Shown piece after piece: positions 14,561-28,700 of a DNA stretch of 64,000 bases; positions within the stretch are counted from its first letter, which is position 1; each line of letters opens with the position of its first letter. Source of the DNA: Litoditis marina (Eukaryota; Nematoda; Chromadorea; Rhabditida; Rhabditidae); the NCBI GenBank assembly GCA_964036275.1, contig OZ038435.1, positions 13,493,634 through 13,557,633 on the forward strand. The letters run 5' to 3'. A program made the translations under genes and the position numbers. Under the pieces are notes generated by a model. The model did not search any database, was not told the origin of the DNA, and saw only the letters and a list, made by a program, of their open reading frames with translations.

Positions 14561-16074
14561 TGATATTTCTGAACTCCCCATACTCGTAGAGACTCAAAAA
14601 TGTTTATCTTATTTGCATAAGTTGAAACAGCTCCGAAATAATCGAGTGGTGTTGCTAACCAAAAACACAGCCAAATTGACGTGAATCGAGTTACGATTTT
14701 TGTCCTACGTGAGAATGAGTGTTCGAACTTGATATGTCTGAACTCCCCATACTTGTAGAGACTCAAAAATGTTTATCTTATTTGCATAAGTTGAACCAGC
14801 TCCGAAATAATCGAGTGGTGTTGCTAACCAAAAACACAGCCAAATTGACGTGAATCGAGTTACGATTTTCGCTTTACGTGAGAATGAGTGTTCAAACGTG
14901 ATATTTCTGAACTCCCCATACTCGTAGAGACTCAAAAATGTTTATCTTATTTGCATAAGTTGAAACAGCTCCGAAATAATCGAGTGGTGTTGCTAACCAA
15001 AAACACAGCCAAATTGACGTGAATCGAGTTACGATTTTTGTCCTACGTGAGAATGAGTGTTCGAACTTGATATTTCTGAACTCCCCATACTTGTAGAGAC
15101 TCAAAAATGTTTATCTTCTTTGCATAAGTTGAAACAGCTCCGAAATAATCGAGTGGTGTTGCTAACCAAAAACACAGCCAAATTGACGTGAAACGAGTTA
15201 CTATTTTTGCCCTACGTGAGAATGAGTGTTCAAACTTGATATTTCTGAACTCCCCATACTCGTAGAGACTCAAAAATGTTTATCTTATTTGCATAAGTTG
15301 AAACAGCTCCGAAATAATCGAGTGGTGTTGCTAACCAAAAACACAGCCAAATTGACGTGAAACGAGTTACGATTTTTGCCCTACGTGAGAACTAGTGTTC
15401 AAACTCGATATTTTTGAACTTCCCATATTTGTAGAGACTCGAAAATGTTTATCTTATTTGCATAAGTTGAAACAGCTCCGAAATAATCGAGTGGTGTTGC
15501 TAACCAAAAACACAGCCAAATTGACGTGAAACGAGTTACGATTTTTGCCCTACGTGAGAACTAGTATTCAAACTCGATATTTTTGAACTTCCCATATTTG
15601 TAGAGACTCAAAAATGTTTATCTTATTTGCATAAGTTGAACCAGCTCCGAAATAATCGAGTGGTGTTGCTAACCAAAAACACAGCCAAATTGACGTGAAT
15701 CGAGTTACGATTTTCGCTTTACGTGAGAATGAGTGTTCAAACGTGATATTTCTGAACTCCCCATACTCGTAGAGACTCAAAAATGTTTATCTTATTTGCA
15801 TAAGTTGAAACAGCTCCGAAATAATCGAGTGGTGTTGCTAACCAAAAACACAGCCAAATTGACGTGAAACGAGTTACGATTTTTGCCCTACGTGAGAACT
15901 AGTGTTCAAACTCGATATTTTTGAACTTCCCATATTTGTAGAGACTCAAAAATGTTTATCTTATTTGCATAAGTTGAAACAGCTCCGAAATAATCGAGTG
16001 GTGTTGCTAACCAAAAACACAGCCAAATTGACGTGAAACGAGTTACGATTTTTGCCCTACGTGAGAACTAGTGT

Positions 16075-19000
16075 TCAAACTCGTGATTGTTGAACTTCCC
16101 ATATTTGTAGAGACTCAAAAATGTTTATCTTATTTGCATAAGTTGAACCAGCTCCGAAATAATCGAGTGGTGTTGCTAACCAAAAACACAGCCATATTGA
16201 CGTGAATCGAGTTACGATTTTCGCTTTACGTGAGAATGAGTGTTCAAACTGGATATTTCTGAACTCCCCATACTTGTAGAGACTCAAAAATGCTTATCTT
16301 ATTTGCATAAGTTGAAGCAGCTCCGAAATAATCGAGTGGTGTTGCTAACCAAAAACACAGCCAAATTGACGTGAAACGAGTTACTATTTTTGCCCTACGT
16401 GAGAATGAGTGTTCAAACTTGATATTTCTGAACTCCCCATACTTGTAGAGACTCAAAAATGCTTATCTTATTTGCATAAGTTGAAGCAGCTCCGAAATAA
16501 TCGAGTGGTGTTGCTAACCAAAAACACAGCCAAATTGACGTGAATCGAGTTACGATTTTTGTCCTACGTGAGAATGAGTGTTCAAACTTGATATTTCTGA
16601 ACTCCCCATACTTGTAGAGACTCAAAAATGCTTATCTTATTTGCATAAGTTGAAGCAGCTCCGAAATAATCGAGTGGTGTTGCTAACCAAAAACACAGCC
16701 AAATTGACGTGAAACGAGTTACTTTTTTTGCCCTACGTGAGAATTAGTGTTCAAACTCGATATTTTTGAACACTTCATACTCGTAGAGACTCAGAAATGT
16801 TTATCTTATTTGCATAAGTTGAAACAGCTCCGAAATAATCGAGTGGTGTTACTAACCAAAAACACAGCCAAATTGACGTGAATCGAGTTACGATTTTTGT
16901 CCTACGTGAGAATGAGTGTTCAAACTTGATATTTCTGAACTCCCCATACTTGTAGAGACTCAAAAATGCTTATCTTATTTGCATAAGTTGAAGCAGCTCC
17001 GAAATAATCGAGTGGTGTTGCTAACCAAAAACACAGCCAAATTGACGTGAATCGAGTTACTATTTTTGCCCTACGTGAGAATTAGTGTTCAAACTCGATA
17101 TTTTTGAACACTTCATATTTGTAGAGACTCAAAAATTTTATCTCATTCGCATAAGTTGAAACAGCTCCGAAATAATCGAGTGGTGTTGCTAACCAAAAAC
17201 ACAGCCAAATTGACGTGAATCGAGTTACGATTTTCGCTTTACGTGAGAATGAGTGTTCAAACGTGATATTTCTGAACTCCCCATACTTGTAGAGACTCAA
17301 AAATGTTTATGTTATTTGCATAAGTTGAAACAGCTCCGAAATAATCGAGTGGTGTTGCTAACCAAAAACACAGCCAAATTGACGTGAATCGAGTTACGAT
17401 TTTCGCTTTACGTGAGAATGAGTGTTCAAACTTGATATTTCTGAACTCCCCATACTCGTAGAGACTCAAAAATGTTTATCTTATTTGCATAAGTTGAAAC
17501 AGCTCCGAAATAATCGAGTGGTGTTGCTAACCAAAAACACAGCCAAATTGACGTGAAACGAGTTACGATTTTTGCCCTACGTGAGAACTAGTGTTCAAAC
17601 TCGATATTTTTGAACTTCCCATATTTGTAGAGACTCAAAAATGTTTACCTTATTTGCATAAGTTGAACCAGCTCCGAAATAATCGAGTGGTGTTGCTAAC
17701 CAAAAACACAGCCAAATTGACGTGAATCGAGTTACGATTTTCGCTTTACGTGAGAATGAGTGTTCAAACTTGATATTTCTGAACTCCCCATACTCGTAGA
17801 GACTCAAAAATGTTTATCTTATTTGCATAAGTTGAAACAGCTCCGAAATAATCAAGTGGTGTTGCTAACCAAAAACACAGCCAAATTGACGTGAATCGAG
17901 TTACGATTTTTGTCCTACGTGAGAATGAGTGTTCAAACTGGATATTTCTGAACTCCCCATACTTGTAGAGACTCAAAAATGCTTATCTTATTTGCATAAG
18001 TTGAAGCAGCTCCGAAATAATCGAGTGGTGTTGCTAACCAAAAACACAGCCAAATTGACGTGAAACGAGTTACTATTTTTGCCCTACGTGAGAATTAGTG
18101 TTCAAATTCGATATTTTTGAACTCCCCATATTTGTAGAGACTCAAAATGTTTATCTCATTCGCATAAGTTGAAACAGCTCCGAAATAATCCAGTGGTGTT
18201 GCTAACCAAAAACACAGCCAAATTGACGTGATTCGAGTTACGATTTTCGCTTTACGTGAGAATGAGTGTTCAAACTTGATATTTCTGAACTCCCCATACT
18301 TGTAGAGACTCAAAAATGTTTATGTTATTTGCATAAGTTGAAACAGCTCCGAAATAATCGAGTGGTGTTGCTAACCAAAAACACAGCCAAATTGACGTGA
18401 AACGAGTTACTATTTTTGCCCTACGTGAGAATTAGTGTTCAAATTCGATATTTTTGAACTCCCCATATTTGTAGAGACTCAAAATGTTTATCTCATTCGC
18501 ATAAGTTGAAACAGCTCCGAAATAATCCAGTGGTGTTGCTAACCAAAAACACAGCCAAATTGACGTGATTCGAGTTACGATTTTCGCTTTACGTGAGAAT
18601 GAGTGTTCAAACTTGATATTTCTGAACTCCCCATACTTGTAGAGACTCAAAAATGTTTATGTTATTTGCATAAGTTGAAACAGCTCCGAAATAATCGAGT
18701 GGTGTTGCTAACCAAAAACACAGCCAAATTGACGTGAAACGAGTTACTATTTTTGCCCTACGTGAGAACTAGTGTTCAAACTCGTGATTGTTGAACTTCC
18801 CATATTTGTAGAGACTCAAAAATGTTTATCTTATTTGCATAAGTTGAACCAGCTCCGAAATAATCGAGTGGTGTTGCTAACCAAAAACACAGCCAAATTG
18901 ACGTGAATCGAGTTACGATTTTCGCTTTACGTGAGAATGAGTGTTCAAACTGGATATTTCTGAACTCCCCATACTTGTAGAGACTCAAAAATGCTTATCT

Positions 19001-22000
19001 TATTTGCATAAGTTGAAGCAGCTCCGAAATAATCGAGTGGTGTTGCTAACCAAAAACACAGCCAAATTGACGTGAAACGAGTTACTATTTTTGCCCTACG
19101 TGAGAATGAGTGTTCAAACTTGATATTTCTGAACTCCCCATACTTGTAGAGACTCAAAAATGCTTATCTTATTTGCATAAGTTGAAGCAGCTCCGAAATA
19201 ATCGAGTGGTGTTGCTAACCAAAAACACAGCCAAATTGACGTGAATCGAGTTACGATTTTTGTCCTACGTGAGAATGAGTGTTCAAACTTGATATTTCTG
19301 AACTCCCCATACTTGTAGAGACTCAAAAATGCTTATCTTATTTGCATAAGTTGAAGCAGCTCCGAAATAATCGAGTGGTGTTGCTAACCAAAAACACAGC
19401 CAAATTGACGTGAAACGAGTTACTTTTTTTGCCCTACGTGAGAATTAGTGTTCAAACTCGATATTTTTGAACACTTCATACTCGTAGAGACTCAGAAATG
19501 TTTATCTTATTTGCATAAGTTGAAACAGCTCCGAAATAATCGAGTGGTGTTACTAACCAAAAACACAGCCAAATTGACGTGAATCGAGTTACGATTTTTG
19601 TCCTACGTGAGAATGAGTGTTCAAACTTGATATTTCTGAACTCCCCATACTTGTAGAGACTCAAAAATGCTTATCTTATTTGCATAAGTTGAAGCAGCTC
19701 CGAAATAATCGAGTGGTGTTGCTAACCAAAAACACAGCCAAATTGACGTGAAACGAGTTACTTTTTTTGCCCTACGTGAGAATTAGTGTTCAAACTCGAT
19801 ATTTTTGAACACTTCATACTCGTAGAGACTCAGAAATGTTTATCTTATTTGCATAAGTTGAAACAGCTCCGAAATAATCGAGTGGTGTTACTAACCAAAA
19901 ACACAGCCAAATTGACGTGAATCGAGTTACGATTTTTGTCCTACGTGAGAATGAGTGTTCAAACTTGATATTTCTGAACTCCCCATACTTGTAGAGACTC
20001 AAAAATGCTTATCTTATTTGCATAAGTTGAAGCAGCTCCGAAATAATCGAGTGGTGTTGCTAACCAAAAACACAGCCAAATTGACGTGAAACGAGTTACT
20101 TTTTTTGCCCTACGTGAGAATTAGTGTTCAAACGTGATATTTCTGAACTCCCCATACTTGTAGAGACTCAAAAATGTTTATGTTATTTGCATAAGTTGAA
20201 ACAGCTCCGAAATAATCGAGTGGTGTTGCTAACCAAAAACACAGCCAAATTGACGTGAATCGAGTTACGATTTTCGCTTTACGTGAGAATGAGTGTTCAA
20301 ACGTGATATTTCTGAACTCCCCATACTTGTAGAGACTCAAAAATGTTTATCTTATTTGCATAAGTTGAAACAGCTCCGAAATAATCGAGTGGTGTTGCTA
20401 ACCAAAAACACAGCCAAATTGACGTGAATCGAGTTACGATTTTCGCTTTACGTGAGAATGAGTGTTCAAACTTGATATTTCTGAACTCCCCATACTCGTA
20501 GAGACTCAAAAATGTTTATCTTATTTGCATAAGTTGAAACAGCTCCGAAATAATCGAGTGGTGTTGCTAACCAAAAACACAGCCAAATTGACGTGAATCG
20601 AGTTACGATTTTCGCTTTACGTGAGAATGAGTGTTCAAACGTGATATTTCTGAACTCCCCATACTTGTAGAGACTCAAAAATGTTTATGTTATTTGCATA
20701 AGTTGAAACAGCTCCGAAATAATCGAGTGGTGTTGCTAACCAAAAACACAGCCAAATTGACGTGAATCGAGTTACGATTTTCGCTTTACGTGAGAATGAG
20801 TGTTCAAACTTGATATTTCTGAACTCCCCATACTCGTAGAGACTCAAAAATGTTTATCTTATTTGCATAAGTTGAAACAGCTCCGAAATAATCGAGTGGT
20901 GTTGCTAACCAAAAACACAGCCAAATTGACGTGAAACGAGTTACGATTTTTGCCCTACGTGAGAACTAGTGTTCAAACTCGATATTTTTGAACTTCCCAT
21001 ATTTGTAGAGACTCAAAAATGTTTACCTTATTTGCATAAGTTGAACCAGCTCCGAAATAATCGAGTGGTGTTGCTAACCAAAAACACAGCCAAATTGACG
21101 TGAATCGAGTTACGATTTTCGCTTTACGTGAGAATGAGTGTTCAAACTTGATATTTCTGAACTCCCCATACTCGTAGAGACTCAAAAATGTTTATCTTAT
21201 TTGCATAAGTTGAAACAGCTCCGAAATAATCAAGTGGTGTTGCTAACCAAAAACACAGCCAAATTGACGTGAATCGAGTTACGATTTTTGTCCTACGTGA
21301 GAATGAGTGTTCAAACTGGATATTTCTGAACTCCCCATACTTGTAGAGACTCAAAAATGCTTATCTTATTTGCATAAGTTGAAGCAGCTCCGAAATAATC
21401 GAGTGGTGTTGCTAACCAAAAACACAGCCAAATTGACGTGAAACGAGTTACTATTTTTGCCCTACGTGAGAATTAGTGTTCAAATTCGATATTTTTGAAC
21501 TCCCCATATTTGTAGAGACTCAAAATGTTTATCTCATTCGCATAAGTTGAAACAGCTCCGAAATAATCCAGTGGTGTTGCTAACCAAAAACACAGCCAAA
21601 TTGACGTGATTCGAGTTACGATTTTCGCTTTACGTGAGAATGAGTGTTCAAACTTGATATTTCTGAACTCCTCATACTTGTAGAGACTCAAAAATGTTTA
21701 TGTTATTTGCATAAGTTGAAACAGCTCCGAAATAATCGAGTGGTGTTGCTAACCAAAAACACAGCCAAATTGACGTGAAACGAGTTACTATTTTTGCCCT
21801 ACGTGAGAATTAGTGTTCAAATTCGATATTTTTGAACTCCCCATATTTGTAGAGACTCAAAATGTTTATCTCATTCGCATAAGTTGAAACAGCTCCGAAA
21901 TAATCCAGTGGTGTTGCTAACCAAAAACACAGCCAAATTGACGTGATTCGAGTTACGATTTTCGCTTTACGTGAGAATGAGTGTTCAAACTTGATATTTC

Positions 22001-25000
22001 TGAACTCCCCATACTTGTAGAGACTCAAAAATGTTTATGTTATTTGCATAAGTTGAAACAGCTCCGAAATAATCGAGTGGTGTTGCTAACCAAAAACACA
22101 GCCAAATTGACGTGAAACGAGTTACTATTTTTGCCCTACGTGAGAATTAGTGTTCAAATTCGATATTTTTGAACTCCCCATATTTGTAGAGACTCAAAAT
22201 GTTTATCTCATTCGCATAAGTTGAAACAGCTCCGAAATAATCCAGTGGTGTTGCTAACCAAAAACACAGCCAAATTGACGTGATTCGAGTTACGATTTTC
22301 GCTTTACGTGAGAATGAGTGTTCAAACTTGATATTTCTGAACTCCCCATACTTGTAGAGACTCAAAAATGTTTATGTTATTTGCATAAGTTGAAACAGCT
22401 CCGAAATAATCGAGTGGTGTTGCTAACCAAAAACACAGCCAAATTGACGTGAAACGAGTTACTATTTTTGCCCTACGTGAGAACTAGTGTTCAAACTCGT
22501 GATTGTTGAACTTCCCATATTTGTAGAGACTCAAAAATGTTTATCTTATTTGCATAAGTTGAACCAGCTCCGAAATAATCGAGTGGTGTTGCTAACCAAA
22601 AACACAGCCAAATTGACGTGAATCGAGTTACGATTTTCGCTTTACGTGAGAATGAGTGTTCAAACTGGATATTTCTGAACTCCCCATACTTGTAGAGACT
22701 CAAAAATGCTTATCTTATTTGCATAAGTTGAAGCAGCTCCGAAATAATCGAGTGGTGTTGCTAACCAAAAACACAGCCAAATTGACGTGAAACGAGTTAC
22801 TATTTTTGCCCTACGTGAGAATGAGTGTTCAAACTTGATATTTCTGAACTCCCCATACTTGTAGAGACTCAAAAATGCTTATCTTATTTGCATAAGTTGA
22901 AGCAGCTCCGAAATAATCGAGTGGTGTTGCTAACCAAAAACACAGCCAAATTGACGTGAATCGAGTTACGATTTTTGTCCTACGTGAGAATGAGTGTTCA
23001 AACTTGATATTTCTGAACTCCCCATACTTGTAGAGACTCAAAAATGCTTATCTTATTTGCATAAGTTGAAGCAGCTCCGAAATAATCGAGTGGTGTTGCT
23101 AACCAAAAACACAGCCAAATTGACGTGAAACGAGTTACTTTTTTTGCCCTACGTGAGAATTAGTGTTCAAACTCGATATTTTTGAACACTTCATACTCGT
23201 AGAGACTCAGAAATGTTTATCTTATTTGCATAAGTTGAAACAGCTCCGAAATAATCGAGTGGTGTTACTAACCAAAAACACAGCCAAATTGACGTGAATC
23301 GAGTTACGATTTTTGTCCTACGTGAGAATGAGTGTTCAAACTTGATATTTCTGAACTCCCCATACTTGTAGAGACTCAAAAATGCTTATCTTATTTGCAT
23401 AAGTTGAAGCAGCTCCGAAATAATCGAGTGGTGTTGCTAACCAAAAACACAGCCAAATTGACGTGAAACGAGTTACTTTTTTTGCCCTACGTGAGAATTA
23501 GTGTTCAAACTCGATATTTTTGAACACTTCATACTCGTAGAGACTCAGAAATGTTTATCTTATTTGCATAAGTTGAAACAGCTCCGAAATAATCGAGTGG
23601 TGTTACTAACCAAAAACACAGCCAAATTGACGTGAATCGAGTTACGATTTTTGTCCTACGTGAGAATGAGTGTTCAAACTTGATATTTCTGAACTCCCCA
23701 TACTTGTAGAGACTCAAAAATGCTTATCTTATTTGCATAAGTTGAAGCAGCTCCGAAATAATCGAGTGGTGTTGCTAACCAAAAACACAGCCAAATTGAC
23801 GTGAAACGAGTTACTTTTTTTGCCCTACGTGAGAACTAGTGTTCAAACTCGATATTTTTGAACACTTCATATTTGTAGAGACTCAAAAATTTTATCTCAT
23901 TCGCATAAGTTGAAACAGCTCCGAAATAATCGAGTGGTGTTGCTAACCAAAAACACAGCCAAATTGACGTGAATCGAGTTACGATTTTCGCTTTACGTGA
24001 GAATGAGTGTTCAAACGTGATATTTCTGAACTCCCCATACTTGTAGAGACTCAAAAATGTTTATGTTATTTGCATAAGTTGAAACAGCTCCGAAATAATC
24101 GAGTGGTGTTGCTAACCAAAAACACAGCCAAATTGACGTGAATCGAGTTACGATTTTCGCTTTACGTGAGAATGAGTGTTCAAACTTGATATTTCTGAAC
24201 TCCCCATACTCGTAGAGACTCAAAAATGTTTATCTTATTTGCATAAGTTGAAACAGCTCCGAAATAATCGAGTGGTGTTGCTAACCAAAAACACAGCCAA
24301 ATTGACGTGAAACGAGTTACGATTTTTGCCCTACGTGAGAACTAGTGTTCAAACTCGATATTTTTGAACTTCCCATATTTGTAGAGACTCAAAAATGTTT
24401 ACCTTATTTGCATAAGTTGAACCAGCTCCGAAATAATCGAGTGGTGTTGCTAACCAAAAACACAGCCAAATTGACGTGAATCGAGTTACGATTTTCGCTT
24501 TACGTGAGAATGAGTGTTCAAACTTGATATTTCTGAACTCCCCATACTCGTAGAGACTCAAAAATGTTTATCTTATTTGCATAAGTTGAAACAGCTCCGA
24601 AATAATCAAGTGGTGTTGCTAACCAAAAACACAGCCAAATTGACGTGAATCGAGTTACGATTTTTGTCCTACGTGAGAATGAGTGTTCAAACTGGATATT
24701 TCTGAACTCCCCATACTTGTAGAGACTCAAAAATGCTTATCTTATTTGCATAAGTTGAAGCAGCTCCGAAATAATCGAGTGGTGTTGCTAACCAAAAACA
24801 CAGCCAAATTGACGTGAAACGAGTTACTATTTTTGCCCTACGTGAGAATTAGTGTTCAAATTCGATATTTTTGAACTCCCCATATTTGTAGAGACTCAAA
24901 ATGTTTATCTCATTCGCATAAGTTGAAACAGCTCCGAAATAATCCAGTGGTGTTGCTAACCAAAAACACAGCCAAATTGACGTGATTCGAGTTACGATTT

Positions 25001-25740
25001 TCGCTTTACGTGAGAATGAGTGTTCAAACTTGATATTTCTGAACTCCTCATACTTGTAGAGACTCAAAAATGTTTATGTTATTTGCATAAGTTGAAACAG
25101 CTCCGAAATAATCGAGTGGTGTTGCTAACCAAAAACACAGCCAAATTGACGTGAAACGAGTTACTATTTTTGCCCTACGTGAGAATTAGTGTTCAAATTC
25201 GATATTTTTGAACTCCCCATATTTGTAGAGACTCAAAATGTTTATCTCATTCGCATAAGTTGAAACAGCTCCGAAATAATCCAGTGGTGTTGCTAACCAA
25301 AAACACAGCCAAATTGACGTGATTCGAGTTACGATTTTCGCTTTACGTGAGAATGAGTGTTCAAACTTGATATTTCTGAACTCCCCATACTTGTAGAGAC
25401 TCAAAAATGTTTATGTTATTTGCATAAGTTGAAACAGCTCCGAAATAATCGAGTGGTGTTGCTAACCAAAAACACAGCCAAATTGACGTGAAACGAGTTA
25501 CTATTTTTGCCCTACGTGAGAATTAGTGTTCAAACTCGATATTTTTTAACTCCCCATATTTGTAGAGACTCAAAATGTTTATCTTCTTTGCATAAGTTGA
25601 AACAGCTCCGAAATAATCGAGTGGTGTTGCTAACCAAAAACACAGCCAAATTGACGTGAATCGAGTTACGATTTTCGCTTTACGTGAGAATGAGTGTTCA
25701 AACTGGATATTTCTGAACTCCCCATACTTGTAGAGACTCA
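16075..25740. repeat. Long higher-order repeat: about 20 monomers (3378/3376 bp), with 16- and 22-mer variants
   Basis: Blocks recur over more than 3 kb. Landmarks at 17595, 20973 and 24349 are 3378 and 3376 bp apart, as are 17764, 21142 and 24518. The block starting with CTCGTGATTGTTGAAC occurs at about 16080, 18780 and 22495, spaced 2701 and 3715 bp (16 and 22 monomers, less 3 bp each). Inside these are short internal expansions such as the GAACACTTCATACTCG monomer pair repeated one or two times (16775; 19476 and 19814; 23191 and 23529). Variable copy length with high identity suggests unequal exchange. Confidence 0.85.
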
Positions 25741-28700
25741 AAAATGCTTATCTTATTTGCATAAGTTGAAGCAGCTCCGAAATAATCGAGTGGTGTTGCT
25801 AACCAAAAACACAGCCAAATTGACGTGAAACGAGTTACTATTTTTGCCCTACGTGAGAATTAGTGTTCAAACTCGATATTTTTTAACTCCCCATATTTGT
25901 AGAGACTCAAAAATGTTTATCTCATTCGCATAAGTTGAAACAGCTCCGAAATAATCCAGTGGTGTTGCTAACCAAAAACACAGCCAAATTGACGTGATTC
26001 GAGTTACGATTTTCGCTTTACGTGAGAATGAGTGTTCAAACTTGATATTTCTGAACTCCCCATACTTGTAGAGACTCAAAAATGTTTATGTTATTTGCAT
26101 AAATTGAAACAGCTCCGAAATAATCGAGTGGTGTTGCTAACCAAAAACACAGCCAAATTGACGTGAAACGAGTTACTATTTTTGCCCTACGTGAGAATTA
26201 GTGTTCAAACTCGATATTTTTTAACTCCCCATATTTGTAGAGACTCAAAAATGTTTATCTCATTCGCATAAGTTGAAACAGCTCCGAAATAATCCAGTGG
26301 TGTTGCTAACCAAAAACACAGCCAAATTGACGTGAAACGAGTTACTATTTTTGCCCTACGTGAGAATTAGTGTTCAAACTCGATATTTTTTAACTCCCCA
26401 TATTTGTAGAGACTCAAAATGTTTATCTTCTTTGCATAAGTTGAAACAGCTCCGAAATAATCGAGTGGTGTTGCTAACCAAAAACACAGCCAAATTGACG
26501 TGAATCGAGTTACGACTTTCGCTTTACGTGAGAATGAGTGTTCAAACTTGATATTTCTGAACTCCCCATACTCGTAGAGACTCAAAAATGTTTATCTTAT
26601 TTGCATAAGTTGAAACAGCTCCGAAATAATCGAGTGGTGTTGCTAACCAAAAACACAGCCAAATTGACGTGAAACGAGTTACGATTTTTGCCCTACGTGA
26701 GAACTAGTGTTCAAACTCGATATTTTTGAACTTACCATATTTGTAGAGACTCAAAAATGTTTATCTTATTTGCATAATTTGAAACAGCTCCGAAATAATC
26801 GAGTGGTGTTGCTAACCAAAAACACAGCCAAATTGACGTGAAACGAGTTACTATTTTTGCCCTACGTGAGAATTAGTGTTCAAACTCGATATTTTTGAAC
26901 TTCCCATATTTGTAGAGACTCATAAATGTTCATCTTATTTGCATAAGTTGAACCAGCTCCGAAATAATCGAGTGGTGTTGCTTACCAAAAACACAGCCAA
27001 ATTGACGTGAAACGAGTTACTATTTTTGCCCTACGTGAGAATTAGTGTTCAAACTCGATATTTTTGAACTTCCCATATTTGTAGAGACTCATAAATGTTT
27101 ATCTTATTTGCATAAGTTGAACCAGCTCCGAAATAATCGAGTGGTGTTGCTAACCAAAAACACAGCCAAATTGACGTGAAACGAGTTACTATTTTTGCCC
27201 TACGTGAGAATTAGTGTTCAAACTCGATATTTTTGAACTCCCCATACTTGTAGAGACTCAAAAATGCTTATCTTATTTGCATAAGTTGAAGCAGCTCCGA
27301 AATAATCGAGTGGTGTTGCTAACCAAAAACACAGCCAAATTGACGTGAAACGAGTTACTATTTTTGCCCTACGTGAGAATTAGTGTTCAAACTCGATATT
27401 TTTGAACTTCCCATATTTGTAGAGACTCAAAATGTTTATCTCATTCGCATAAGTTGAAACAGCTCCGAAATAATCCAGTGGTGTTGCTAACCAAAAACAC
27501 AGCCAAATTGACGTGATTCGAGTTACGATTTTCGCTTTACGTGAGAATGAGTGTTCAAACTTGATATTTCTGAACTCCCCATACTTGTAGAGACTCAAAA
27601 ATGTTTATGTTATTTGCATAAGTTGAAACAGCTCCGAAATAATCGAGTGGTGTTGCTAACCAAAAACACAGCCAAATTGACGTGAAACGAGTTACTATTT
27701 TTGCCCTACGTGAGAATTAGTGTTCAAACTCGATATTTTTTAACTCCCCATATTTGTAGAGACTCAAAATGTTTATCTTCTTTGCATAAGTTGAAACAGC
27801 TCCGAAATAATCGAGTGGTGTTGCTAACCAAAAACACAGCCAAATTGACGTGAATCGAGTTACGATTTTCGCTTTACGTGAGAATGAGTGTTCAAACTTG
27901 ATATTTCTGAACTCCCCATACTCGTAGAGACTCAAAAATGTTTATCTTATTTGCATAAGTTGAAACAGCTCCGAAATAATCGAGTGGTGTTGCTAACCAA
28001 AAACACAGCCAAATTGACGTGAAACGAGTTACGATTTTTGCCCTACGTGAGAACTAGTGTTCAAACTCGATATTTTTGAACTTCCCATATTTGTAGAGAC
28101 TCAAAAATGTTTATCTTATTTGCATAGGTTGAAACAGCTCCGAAATAATCGAGTGGTGTTGCTAACCAAAAACACAGCCAAATTGACGTGAAACGAGTTA
28201 CTATTTTTGCCCTACGTGAGAATTAGTGTTCAAACTCGATATTTTTGAACTTCCCATATTTGTAGAGACTCATAAATGTTCATCTTATTTGCATAAGTTG
28301 AAACAGCTCCGAAATAATCGAGTGGTGTTGCTAACCAAAAACACAGCCAAATTGACGTGAAACGAGTTACGATTTTTGCCCTACGTGAGAACTAGTGTTC
28401 AAACTCGATATTTTTGAACTTCCCATATTTGTAGAGACTCAAAAATGTTTATCTTATTTGCATAAGTTGAACCAGCTCCGAAATAATCGAGTGGTGTTGC
28501 TAACCAAAAACACAGCCAAATTGACGTGAATCGAGTTACGATTTTCGCTTTACGTGAGAATGAGTGTTCAAACTGGATATTTCTGAACTCCCCATACTTG
28601 TAGAGACTCAAAAATGCTTATCTTATTTGCATAAGTTGAAGCAGCTCCGAAATAATCGAGTGGTGTTGCTAACCAAAAACACAGCCAAATTGACGTGAAA

